Shown: piece after piece, positions 1 through 6,526 of the stretch
Position numbering within the stretch: position 1 is the first letter of the stretch
Layout of the letters: the number at the start of each line of letters is the position of its first letter
Assembly: GCA_021774995.1 (NCBI GenBank)
Contig: JAJFIM010000028.1
Location: forward strand, 1-15,745
Length of the DNA stretch: 15,745 bases
Direction of reading: 5' to 3'
From: Alphaproteobacteria bacterium
GTDB lineage: Bacteria; Pseudomonadota; Alphaproteobacteria; SMXP01
The notes under the pieces: generated by a model
What the model saw: the letters and a program-made list of their open reading frames with translations, nothing else
Database searches by the model: none
Told to the model about the DNA's origin: nothing
Made by a program: the position numbers and the translations under genes

Positions 1-696
1 GTTCAGTCAGGCCGCTTTGGGGCGTGCCTGATGGCTGAGCCGGATCTGGTGGCTGAGTGCGTGGCGGCTATGCGCGCGGCGACTAACCTGCCGGTCACCG
101 TGAAATGCCGCATAGGTATTGACGATCAAGATCCGGAACACTCACTTTTTACCTTTGTCGATAGGGTTGCCAATGCGGGCTGCGGGACGTTCGTCGTTCA
201 TGCGCGCAAAGCATGGCTTAAAGGACTGAGCCCCAAAGAAAATCGCGATGTCCCGCCTTTGGATTATGGTCTTGTCTACCGCCTGAAACGGGAAAGGCCG
301 ACGCTTCAGATCATCATCAATGGCGGAATCGCCTCTCTTGACGATGCCGCGGCCCATCTTTCGCATGTGGATGGCGTGATGCTGGGCCGGGCGGCGTATC
401 AATCGCCCTATATACTTGCCGGTGTCGACGCGCGTTTTTTTGGAGACGCAAGACCTCTGCTTTCGCGCCATGAAATACTGGAGTCCTATCTGCCCTATAT
501 GGAAGAACAGTGCGCGAAGGGCACGCCTCTTTACGCCATGGCGCGTCATTTGCTGGGCCTTTTTCAGGGCGTGCCCGGCGCGCGGGCTTGGCGGCGCCAT
601 GTGTCCGAGAATGGGCATAAACGAGGCGCCGGCGTGCAGGTGATCAGGGAGGCGGCCGCGCTGGTCCGCCAAGATGACAGTTCAGCGGCGGCGTGA
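1..696 (+). CDS. dusA: tRNA-dihydrouridine synthase A (5' partial)
   Basis: This flavoenzyme reduces specific uridines in the D-loop of tRNA to dihydrouridine in the cytoplasm. The frame is open from the first base, and the first residues read VQSGRFGACLM, which follow the GCPSDR motif holding the catalytic cysteine in DusA proteins; that cysteine therefore lies just outside the window. Further DusA landmarks are KCRIGIDDQD, FVVHARKAWLKGLSPKENR (the HxRxxxLxGLSPKxNR signature of DusA), IIINGGI and VMLGRAAYQ for FMN/phosphate binding, and the C-terminal ARHLLGLFQGVPGARAWRR. About 231 residues are visible of a usual 330 or so. The methionine at base 31 is internal, not the start. The stop is followed directly by the permease gene, so the two are probably cotranscribed. 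Confidence 0.93.
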   Translation, partial: VQSGRFGACLMAEPDLVAECVAAMRAATNLPVTVKCRIGIDDQDPEHSLFTFVDRVANAGCGTFVVHARKAWLKGLSPKENRDVPPLDYGLVYRLKRERPTLQIIINGGIASLDDAAAHLSHVDGVMLGRAAYQSPYILAGVDARFFGDARPLLSRHEILESYLPYMEEQCAKGTPLYAMARHLLGLFQGVPGARAWRRHVSENGHKRGAGVQVIREAAALVRQDDSSAAA

Positions 697-1538
697 GTTT
701 CATGGATATCCTCGACGCTCAAAATACGGATCTCGTCATTTTTGCGGGCGCGCTTTTGGCGGCCGGGGTCTTTGCCGGGATCATTGCGGGGTTGCTGGGG
801 GTTGGCGGCGGGATTGTCGCCGTTCCAGTGTTGTTTCATGTGTTCACTTTGCTCGATCTCGACAAGGCAATTGTGATGCATTTGGCGGTGGGAACGTCCC
901 TGGCGATTATTATCCCCACTTCGATCAGCTCGCTGCGTTCTCATTTCAAACGCGGCGCCGTGGATATGTCTTTACTAAAGGCGTGGGCGCCGGCAATGAT
1001 CGGCGGCGTGATTTTGGGGAGCATTTTAGCGGGCTTCGCCAATTCTACTTTTCTCATTGCCGTTTTTGCGAGCGTAGCTTTGTTGGTGGCGGCCAATTTG
1101 GCGTTTGGCCGTCCGGACTGGCGTTTGGGCGAGCGCATGCCATCCGGGCCGCGGGCGCATTTTATGGCCGGGACGATTGGGGGGCTCTCGACCATGATGG
1201 GAATCGGGGGCGGCACATTTGGGGTCAGCGTGATGACGTTGTTTGGATATCCCATACACCGCGCTGTGGGAACGGCTGCAGGGTTTGGCGTTCTCATTTC
1301 TCTTCCGGGAACAATAGGTTTCATCGTGAATGGATTGGGCGTTCCGGACCGGCCGCCGTTTTCTTTAGGTTACGTTAACCTTGTTGGTTTTGCTCTCCTG
1401 GCGTCAGCCTCCGTCGTTTCGGCGCCGCTGGGCGTTTGGCTTGCGCATTCGCTGAACCGGACCGCCTTGCTGCGCGCCTTTGCTCTTTTCCTTTTTCTCA
1501 CATCGATGCGCATGTTTTGGTCTCTACTGCCTGCCTGA
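693..1538 (+). CDS. TSUP-family (TauE/SafE) membrane permease
   Basis: This is an inner-membrane permease of the sulfite exporter TauE/SafE (TSUP) family. Members carry sulfite, sulfoacetate, thiosulfate or other organosulfur anions; the substrate cannot be told from this sequence. The protein is almost wholly hydrophobic, with about eight membrane segments, and shows the duplicated family motif: GLLGVGGGIVAVPVL in the first half and MMGIGGGTFGVSVM in the second. Length (278-281 residues) is usual. The GTG at 693 overlaps the dusA stop by four bases (GTGA), which suits translational coupling; the ATG at 702 is an equally possible start. No sulfur-metabolism gene lies nearby, so coupling to dusA says little about function. 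No clear terminator follows it. Confidence 0.88.
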   Translation: MSFMDILDAQNTDLVIFAGALLAAGVFAGIIAGLLGVGGGIVAVPVLFHVFTLLDLDKAIVMHLAVGTSLAIIIPTSISSLRSHFKRGAVDMSLLKAWAPAMIGGVILGSILAGFANSTFLIAVFASVALLVAANLAFGRPDWRLGERMPSGPRAHFMAGTIGGLSTMMGIGGGTFGVSVMTLFGYPIHRAVGTAAGFGVLISLPGTIGFIVNGLGVPDRPPFSLGYVNLVGFALLASASVVSAPLGVWLAHSLNRTALLRAFALFLFLTSMRMFWSLLPA

Positions 1539-1636
1539 AGATCATCACTTTTGCTTTTTTTGCATATTTTAACGCATCTCACCCTTTTGTTTACGCAGTT
1601 TTTGCATTTTGGGGGTTAAAACCTGAAGTGAATGAT

Positions 1637-1664
1637 GAATTGCGCATAAAACGCTTGTGCATTC
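1637..1664. promoter_or_regulatory. imperfect inverted repeat, candidate operator of the TA pair
   Basis: GAATTGCGCA (1637-1646) and TGTGCATTC (1656-1664) form an imperfect inverted repeat about 35-60 nt upstream of the preferred antitoxin start at 1699. It sits in an AT-rich leader (1539-1698) unlike the flanking genes. Toxin-antitoxin operons are normally repressed by the antitoxin bound at such palindromes, and this antitoxin has two possible DNA-binding domains. The site overlaps the alternative GTG at 1657, which is one reason to prefer the later start. I found no convincing -35/-10 pair here. This is inference from symmetry and position only. Confidence 0.3.
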
Positions 1665-1698
1665 ATTGCGTCCTAAAAAGCATCAGTGGTGTGTCAAC

Positions 1699-2151
1699 GT
1701 GCAGATTGAAGATATTAAACGCGGGTTAAAGCAACCAGGCAAGACGCGTGGCGGGTTGGCTAAATGCCTTAACGTCGATGTTTCTCAAGTCTCTCGCTTG
1801 CTCAACGGCAAGAGGCAATTGAAAGTTAATGAAGTTCCCCTCATTCAAGAATACCTTTATGGCGATCAAGATCCGGGCGGCGTACCCCCATCGTCAATTG
1901 AAGATGTGGCGCGTTTCGCGCAAGAACGGTTGATTAATTTGGAGATTATCAGCGACCTTCTAGATGAAGCAGAGCGCTGTGGGCTTAATGCGCCCAAAAC
2001 CATTGCCGACGCTCTCAGGGAGGCAATCACGGCGCGTAAAACGGATGCCTGGCTAGAAAAAAACAAAGAAGCCATTGAAAGCTACAACGCATTCGTCAGA
2101 CAAAATGGCATGTTCAGCACGAGGTATCGTGAAGCTTATGGTTCAATTTGA
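1699..2151 (+). CDS. Fusion antitoxin: XRE helix-turn-helix joined to CcdA
   Basis: This is the antitoxin of a CcdAB-like module. From the GTG at 1699 it has 150 residues. Residues 3-57 resemble the XRE helix-turn-helix of cI/S24-type phage repressors (KTRGGLAKCLNVDVSQVSRL followed by LNGKRQLKVNEVPLIQEYL). After a short Pro/Ser linker (about 58-70), residues 77-147 align by eye with a whole CcdA: a ribbon-helix-helix core (RLINLEIISDLLDEAERCGL then NAPKTIADALREAITARK) and the toxin-binding tail (AWLEKNKEAIESYNAFVRQN, ending near GMFSTRYREAY). Ordinary CcdA is about 70-80 residues with no helix-turn-helix. The frame is continuous, and no internal start with a ribosome site precedes the CcdA part (the TTG at 1930 has none). 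Alternative starts are GTG 1657 and TTG 1666. It overlaps the toxin gene by 14 nt. Confidence 0.85.
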   Translation: MQIEDIKRGLKQPGKTRGGLAKCLNVDVSQVSRLLNGKRQLKVNEVPLIQEYLYGDQDPGGVPPSSIEDVARFAQERLINLEIISDLLDEAERCGLNAPKTIADALREAITARKTDAWLEKNKEAIESYNAFVRQNGMFSTRYREAYGSI

Positions 2152-2452
2152 CGTTTTTAAAAATCTTCATGCATCCAGCGCGCTCACGAGACCTTATTTA
2201 TTGAGCGTTCAATCGGATTTGCTATGCGATCTGGCAACGCGCGTGATGGTGCCGTTAGCGCTTGCCTCTCACTACGAGCATCCCGCGGGACGCCTGATGC
2301 CGATTTTTGAAGTTTCAGATGAAGATGTCGTGATGCTCACGGCCGATATCGCGAGCGTTTCAAAAGACTCTCTGGGCGAGAAAATTACATCGCTCGCCGA
2401 TAAGAGTGAAATCATCTTGAAAGCAATTGATTTCTTTCTTCGCGGGAGGTGA
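2138..2452 (+). CDS. ccdB: CcdB-like toxin (DNA gyrase inhibitor family)
   Basis: CcdB toxins trap DNA gyrase on cleaved DNA, and their CcdA partner releases them. This 104-residue protein (usual about 101) shows the family landmarks in order: MVQFDVFKN at the start, LLSVQSDLL (21-29), RVMVPLA (35-41), LMPIFEV (53-59), LTADIASV (67-74; compare MTTDMASV in F CcdB) and the C-terminal helix EIILKAIDFFLRGR. I placed the start at ATG 2138, inside the antitoxin's last codons, because this matches the CcdB N-terminus; GAGG at 2121-2124 precedes it by 13 nt. An upstream in-frame ATG at 2075 would add residues unlike CcdB. F CcdB ends in Trp-Gly-Ile, important for gyrase poisoning; here the end is Arg-Gly-Arg. 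Whether it still poisons gyrase cannot be read from sequence. Confidence 0.88.
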   Translation: MVQFDVFKNLHASSALTRPYLLSVQSDLLCDLATRVMVPLALASHYEHPAGRLMPIFEVSDEDVVMLTADIASVSKDSLGEKITSLADKSEIILKAIDFFLRGR

Positions 2453-2471
2453 GGCTAAACCGCCTTTAAAC

Positions 2472-3485
2472 CTAGGTCGAAAGCCGCACCAGCATTTTAC
2501 CGAAATTGTCGCCGGAGAAGAGATCCAGAAAGGCCTGCGGGGCGTTTTCTATTCCTTCCAGCACAGTTTCTTTCCACTTTATTTTACCCTCTGACATCCA
2601 GACTTTCATGTCGCCCAGAAAGGCGGGGGTTTGATCAAAATGATCCGAGACGATAAATCCTTGAACGCGCAGGCGCTTGGCGATGATGTTGGTCAAATTG
2701 GCGGGTCCCGGAACGGCTTTTGTCGCGTTGTATTGACTGATCATCCCGCAAACGGCAATGCGTCCAAAATCATTCATCGCGTCGAGAGCTGCGGTAAGAT
2801 GGTCGCCGCCGACATTTTCGAAATATACATCGACGCCTTGCGGGCAAGCGGCGCTTAAAGCCTTTGAGAGGGAGCCGGCCGTCTTGTAATTGATGGCGCC
2901 GTCAATGCCGATTTCATCAATGAGCCAATTGACCTTTACATCCGACCCCGCCGTACCGACAACTTTGCATCCCTTCAGTTTAGCTATTTGGCAGACCAGT
3001 GACCCAACCGCGCCAGAAGCGGCGGAGACAAAGACTGTTTCTCCGGCTTTTGGCTGGCCGATCTCAAGCAATCCAACATAGGCGGTGAGGCCAGGCATTC
3101 CCAAAACGCCGAGAAATGCTTGTGGGGGAACGCCGAGGTTTGGGATCTTTTGAAGGCTCTTGCCATTTGAGACAAAGGCTTCGCGCCATCCAAACATACT
3201 GCGGACTTGGTCGCCTACGGCGAAGTCAGGCGATTCACTTTTAACCACTTGTCCAATGGCTTCTCCATCCAGAACCGCGCCAATTTCGAAAGCGTTGACA
3301 TAGCTTTTGCCTGGACGCATGCGCCCGCGCATATAGGGATCGACGGTCATCCATAAGTTTTTCACCAGCACGTCCCCCTCGTTTAAAGGCGGCAGAGGCT
3401 GTTCGACAATCTCGAAATCGCCTGATTCAGGTTTCCCTTGCGGGTAACGCGTCAGCCGGACGGCGCGGGTGGTTTTTGGAGACAT
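2472..3485 (-). CDS. NADP-dependent oxidoreductase, CurA / LTB4-dehydrogenase type
   Basis: This is a zinc-independent medium-chain dehydrogenase/reductase that reduces activated double bonds of enones and enals with NADPH, in the cytoplasm (CurA, YncB, leukotriene B4 12-hydroxydehydrogenase). The 337 residues match the family length. Visible features are the N-terminal substrate domain with WMTVDPYMRGRM (45-56), the hinge LGMPGLTAYVGLLEIGQPK (128-146), the dinucleotide-binding motif AASGAVGS (155-162) and VYFENVGGDHLTAALD. The zinc ligands of alcohol dehydrogenases are absent. It converges on the toxin gene with a 19-nt gap and no obvious terminator. Upstream, CAGTG (3514-3518) and CACTG (3527-3531) form a small inverted repeat that could be an operator. 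The exact substrate is unknown. Confidence 0.9.
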   Translation of the reverse strand: MSPKTTRAVRLTRYPQGKPESGDFEIVEQPLPPLNEGDVLVKNLWMTVDPYMRGRMRPGKSYVNAFEIGAVLDGEAIGQVVKSESPDFAVGDQVRSMFGWREAFVSNGKSLQKIPNLGVPPQAFLGVLGMPGLTAYVGLLEIGQPKAGETVFVSAASGAVGSLVCQIAKLKGCKVVGTAGSDVKVNWLIDEIGIDGAINYKTAGSLSKALSAACPQGVDVYFENVGGDHLTAALDAMNDFGRIAVCGMISQYNATKAVPGPANLTNIIAKRLRVQGFIVSDHFDQTPAFLGDMKVWMSEGKIKWKETVLEGIENAPQAFLDLFSGDNFGKMLVRLST

Positions 3486-3680
3486 TGCTTAACCTCAAAA
3501 TATACATTAAAGGCAGTGATTTAACCCACTGAATTAAAGTGAAATAATTGAAAACATATATTGACTGATGCTGGTCTTGAGTAATTCCTTCCAATAGTGT
3601 GTCTGTCATCTATCAATTATGATCTTACGCACTATACATAGCCCATCGTGGGTCTGAGGTGTAATGCTCTTGCAGGATTT

Positions 3681-3715
3681 ATTGCGCAATCTGCTTTGTT
3701 GCCCGCTGTTATAAT
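3681..3715 (+). promoter_or_regulatory. Extended -10 promoter with upstream palindrome, before gnnA
   Basis: TGTTATAAT at 3707-3715 is a perfect extended -10 (TG-n-TATAAT) with no good -35 at the right distance. The predicted transcript start near 3722 gives a leader of about 17 nt to the ATG at 3739. A perfect 10-bp palindrome ATTGCGCAAT (3681-3690) covers the expected -35 position and could be an activator or repressor site. The rest of the divergent gap (3486-3680) shows only the small inverted repeat near the CurA-like gene and a short CCCA/TGGG hairpin near 3643; I see no gene in it. Confidence 0.45.
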
Positions 3716-3738
3716 TATTATGTGAAGTCTCTGGTGTC

Positions 3739-4671
3739 ATGGAATCCTCTGTATCGCAAAAAATTCCAGTTGGCGTGGTCGGATGCGGGTTTTTTGGCGC
3801 ATTGCACGCTGAAAAATACGCCGCCGCGCCCGGCGCGCAATTGGTGGGCCTTCTTGACGTCAATGCGCAAGTGGCCCAAGGGCTTGCAGAGCGCCAGGGC
3901 GTTGAGGCGTATGCGCGTCTTGACGATCTGGCTGATCGTTGTGCAGCGGTCAGTATTGTCGCTCCCGCGCATTGCCATTATGAATTAGCTTCTTTCTTCT
4001 TAAATGCCGGCGTTCACGTGTTGGTTGAAAAGCCGATTGCTTTGAGCCTCGAACACGCCGATGGCATGATCGCCCTGGCGCAAGACAACAACCTTGTTTT
4101 GCAAGTGGGGCATCAGGAACGCTATGTTTTTGCTGATTTTGGATTGCTGTCCCGGGACAGCGCGCCGCGCGCCATTGAAGTTTGCAGGTCAGGCCCTTTT
4201 ACGGGGCGCGCTCTTGACGTCAGCGTCGTGTTCGATTTGATGTTGCACGATCTGGATTTAGTTCACCAGGTGATTTCAGGGAGCGTTGTTTCTGTGGAGG
4301 CGTGCGGTCATACTGTGCATGGGGACTATCCTGATGAGGTTGAGACGAAACTGACATTTGAGGACGGGTGCGTGGCGTCCCTTGTCGCCAGCCGTTTGAG
4401 CCAGGAGCGTCAAAGGGAGATGAAACTGACTTATAGCGATGGCGTGATAGAGATTGACTTCATAAATCGATGGATCAAGAATTCAACAAATGCTGATTTG
4501 AAATCAGCTTTTGGGGAAAATGCCCAGCGCGGCTCAATTGCTGACGATCCTTTGGGCTATGGCATTGGGGTTTTTTTAGACTCTATTCGCACAGGTGCGC
4601 CAACCGTGGTCACCGGACGGGACGCGCGGCGCGCTTTAGAGACGGCGTTGATGATTACAGAGAAATTGTAA
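3739..4671 (+). CDS. gnnA: Gfo/Idh/MocA-family dehydrogenase, probable UDP-GlcNAc 3-dehydrogenase
   Basis: This 310-residue protein has the N-terminal Rossmann fold (VGVVGCGFFGALHAE, 11-25), the EKPI motif (97-100) that carries the conserved lysine of the family, and a central FDLMLHDLDLVHQV (165-178) whose His170/Asp171 lie where the family places its catalytic residues. It is followed 34 nt later by a DegT-type aminotransferase. That pairing and both lengths match GnnA/GnnB, which oxidise the 3-hydroxyl of UDP-GlcNAc and transaminate it to make UDP-2-acetamido-3-amino-glucose, the precursor of amide-linked (diaminoglucose) lipid A. The family assignment is secure; the exact substrate is inferred from the neighbour. 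The alternative is a WlbA-like dehydrogenase of an O-antigen sugar pathway, but no glycosyltransferase or wlb partner lies alongside. Confidence 0.7.
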   Translation: MESSVSQKIPVGVVGCGFFGALHAEKYAAAPGAQLVGLLDVNAQVAQGLAERQGVEAYARLDDLADRCAAVSIVAPAHCHYELASFFLNAGVHVLVEKPIALSLEHADGMIALAQDNNLVLQVGHQERYVFADFGLLSRDSAPRAIEVCRSGPFTGRALDVSVVFDLMLHDLDLVHQVISGSVVSVEACGHTVHGDYPDEVETKLTFEDGCVASLVASRLSQERQREMKLTYSDGVIEIDFINRWIKNSTNADLKSAFGENAQRGSIADDPLGYGIGVFLDSIRTGAPTVVTGRDARRALETALMITEKL

Positions 4672-4705
4672 AAATATCAGATTTGATGAAAGTTATTTTT
4701 TAAAC

Positions 4706-5881
4706 ATGTTAACGACGGATAAAACCAGGATTGACGTTTCACTTAAGGGTGAAGTTAAGAAAGAAACGCCAATTTCCTTTATTGATTTAAAAGCGCAGCA
4801 GAGGCGCATTCGACCACAAGTGGAAGCGCGGCTAGCGGCTGTGATGGATCATGGTCAGTATATCCATGGGCCGGAAATCGCGGAGTTGGAAAAAGCGCTC
4901 GCGGATTTTACCGGCGCCAAGGACGTTGTCTTATGCGGCAACGGCACGGAGGCGCTTGAATTTGCAATGATGGGCGAGGGGATCGGCCCAGGCGATGCGG
5001 TGTTTATTCCCGCATTCACTTACGCGGCTACGGCAAGCGCCGTGATTATGGCGGGCGCGCGGCCTGTTTTCGTGGATGTTGACGCTGCAACATTCAATAT
5101 GGACCCGCTTGACCTGGAAATAAAAGTCAAAACCGTCGTGGGGGAAGGACGGCTTCGGGCCGCGATGGTTATTCCAGTTGATTTGTTTGGCCTGCCGGCA
5201 AATTATCCGGCGATTAATGATATTGCGGCTCGTTATGGACTGAAAATTTTGGCGGACGGCGCGCAAAGCTTTGGCGGGCGGCAGGATGGGAAATGGGTTG
5301 GAAATATTGCGCCCATGACGGCCATTAGTTTTTTTCCGGCAAAAACGCTGGGGTGCTATGGCGACGGCGGCGCGATTTTCAGTCAGTCTAAGGAAAGAGC
5401 GGAAATCTGGCGCTCGATACGCTGGCATGGAACGGACCCTTCGCATAAAATATCCATTCGTGCAGGAACTAATGGTAGAATGGACACCATGCAGGCGGCG
5501 GTTGTTCTCGTAAAGCTCTCGATTTTTGAAGATGAACTGGAAAAACGCCGGCATATTGCGGGATTATATGACGCTCTTTTGAAGGAAGCGATTGATCTGC
5601 CCGAGCGCTGCGCGGGCGCGTCCAGTGGGTGGAGTCTTTATTCGATTGTTTTGGATGATCGCGATCGAATACGCCAGTTTTTAACGGATGAAAATATTCC
5701 ATCCACCATTTATTATCAGCAACCGCTTCATCAAATGGAGGCTTTTTCAGCCTTTTCACCGCAAGGTGGCTTACCGGTGTCCGAGGATTTAAGCCGGCGC
5801 ATCCTGTCTCTGCCCATGCACCCCTATCTCACCGACGATCAGATCCATCAAGTCTGCGAAACGCTGATCGCGGCTTTATGA
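4706..5881 (+). CDS. gnnB: DegT/DnrJ/EryC1/StrS aminotransferase, probable GnnB
   Basis: This PLP-dependent sugar aminotransferase is predicted to convert the 3-keto product of GnnA to a 3-amino sugar nucleotide, using glutamate. The protein has 391 residues. Family features are FIDLKAQQRRIRPQVEARL at the start of the fold, GTEALEFAM, the VFIPAFTYAATASAV block, ADGAQSFGG (PLP-contact Asp and Gln/Ser), and SFFPAKTLGCYGDGG, whose Lys213 is the Schiff-base lysine. About 24 residues (MLTTDKTRID to KKETPIS) precede the conserved start; I see no better in-frame start, so this is either a real extension or part of it is untranslated. The ribosome site is weak. It is likely cotranscribed with gnnA. 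Confidence 0.75.
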   Translation: MLTTDKTRIDVSLKGEVKKETPISFIDLKAQQRRIRPQVEARLAAVMDHGQYIHGPEIAELEKALADFTGAKDVVLCGNGTEALEFAMMGEGIGPGDAVFIPAFTYAATASAVIMAGARPVFVDVDAATFNMDPLDLEIKVKTVVGEGRLRAAMVIPVDLFGLPANYPAINDIAARYGLKILADGAQSFGGRQDGKWVGNIAPMTAISFFPAKTLGCYGDGGAIFSQSKERAEIWRSIRWHGTDPSHKISIRAGTNGRMDTMQAAVVLVKLSIFEDELEKRRHIAGLYDALLKEAIDLPERCAGASSGWSLYSIVLDDRDRIRQFLTDENIPSTIYYQQPLHQMEAFSAFSPQGGLPVSEDLSRRILSLPMHPYLTDDQIHQVCETLIAAL

Positions 5882-5902
5882 GATTAGTGGCGCCCCCGCG
5901 TT

Positions 5903-5931
5903 TTGCTAAGTTTCAATTTAATCGCTAACAT
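5903..5931 (+). promoter_or_regulatory. Candidate sigma-70 promoter of the lipoprotein gene
   Basis: TTGCTA (5903-5908), a 17-nt spacer and TAACAT (5926-5931) lie in the 86-nt gap after gnnB. The start of transcription would fall near 5938, about 30 nt before the ATG at 5968. Both hexamers match the consensus only partly, so this is suggestive. Confidence 0.33.
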
Positions 5932-5967
5932 CACGTTGTCAAAATCTCTGAAGACGTGAGGTGTGGT

Positions 5968-6480
5968 ATGCGCGATTCTTTGTCTAAGGTATTAATAGTC
6001 ATATTGGGCTTGGCTTTAGGCGCCTGCGCAAGCAAAAGCGCGACCCCGCCGCCTGCCGAGTCTGCGCGCCCCGCCATTGACCAGTTTGAGCTTTCCATTC
6101 GGGTCGGCCGTATGGGGGTGATGCTGGACCAAGGCAATATGGCCCTGGAGATGCTCGCCGGGACGAATGATATGTCATTCTTGCCAGATCCCGCCGATGA
6201 CATTTCCGGGCGCCGGGCTTTTTATGCGCAATTGAGCCGGGCGGTTCTCGATCATAACCGTCTATGGGTCACGGCGTGCGCGTTCGATGCGTCCATTCCG
6301 GCCTGTCAAAATATTTATGAACCCGGCTGGTTGGGATTGCCCTTCAGCCACGCCCCGACATGGCGGCAATTGGATGCGTGGACTGAGGAAATGCAAGACC
6401 AGGCCGGGTCTTTGTCCGGCGCACTCTGCGCCATGGCGGAGCGGACCACCGGCCGGAGACAACTGTGCCCAATTGAATAA
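5968..6480 (+). CDS. Small cysteine-containing lipoprotein, function unknown
   Basis: I do not recognise the family. From the ATG at 5968 (preceded by TGAGGTG at 5957-5963, a good ribosome site, which is why I prefer it to the GTG at 5956) the protein has 170 residues. It opens with a lipoprotein signal peptide: charged MRDSLSK, hydrophobic VLIVILGLAL and the lipobox LGAC with the lipidated Cys20. A Pro/Ala linker follows, then a mostly helical domain with four more cysteines (104, 113, 154, 167) that could form two disulfides in the periplasm. Residue 21 is Ala rather than Asp, so outer-membrane sorting is expected. It sits between gnnAB and nadE without an obvious functional tie. Confidence 0.8.
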   Translation: MRDSLSKVLIVILGLALGACASKSATPPPAESARPAIDQFELSIRVGRMGVMLDQGNMALEMLAGTNDMSFLPDPADDISGRRAFYAQLSRAVLDHNRLWVTACAFDASIPACQNIYEPGWLGLPFSHAPTWRQLDAWTEEMQDQAGSLSGALCAMAERTTGRRQLCPIE

Positions 6481-6490
6481 ATACGCTCAC

Positions 6491-6519
6491 TTGTTCTAGC
6501 CGCGTTCTCAGGTTAAGTA
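6491..6519 (+). promoter_or_regulatory. Candidate nadE promoter implying a leaderless transcript
   Basis: TTGTTC (6491-6496), a 17-nt spacer and TAAGTA (6514-6519) end only 7 nt before the nadE ATG at 6527. If used, transcription would start at or next to the A of the ATG. No well-placed ribosome site exists: the AGG at 6510-6512 is 14 nt away. Confidence 0.3.
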
Positions 6520-6526
6520 AGCGCCT

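Noticed and set aside
674..1378. Plus-strand open frame of 234 codons overlapping the permease
   Set aside because: Out-of-frame reading of the permease gene; Arg/Gly/Phe-rich with no hydrophobic pattern or motif.
1657..1698. Longer antitoxin version starting at GTG 1657
   Set aside because: Possible, but the added 14 residues lie outside the HTH fold and the start overlaps the candidate operator; kept only as an alternative.
4931..5554. Minus-strand open frame of 207 codons inside gnnB
   Set aside because: Antisense shadow of a strongly supported aminotransferase frame.
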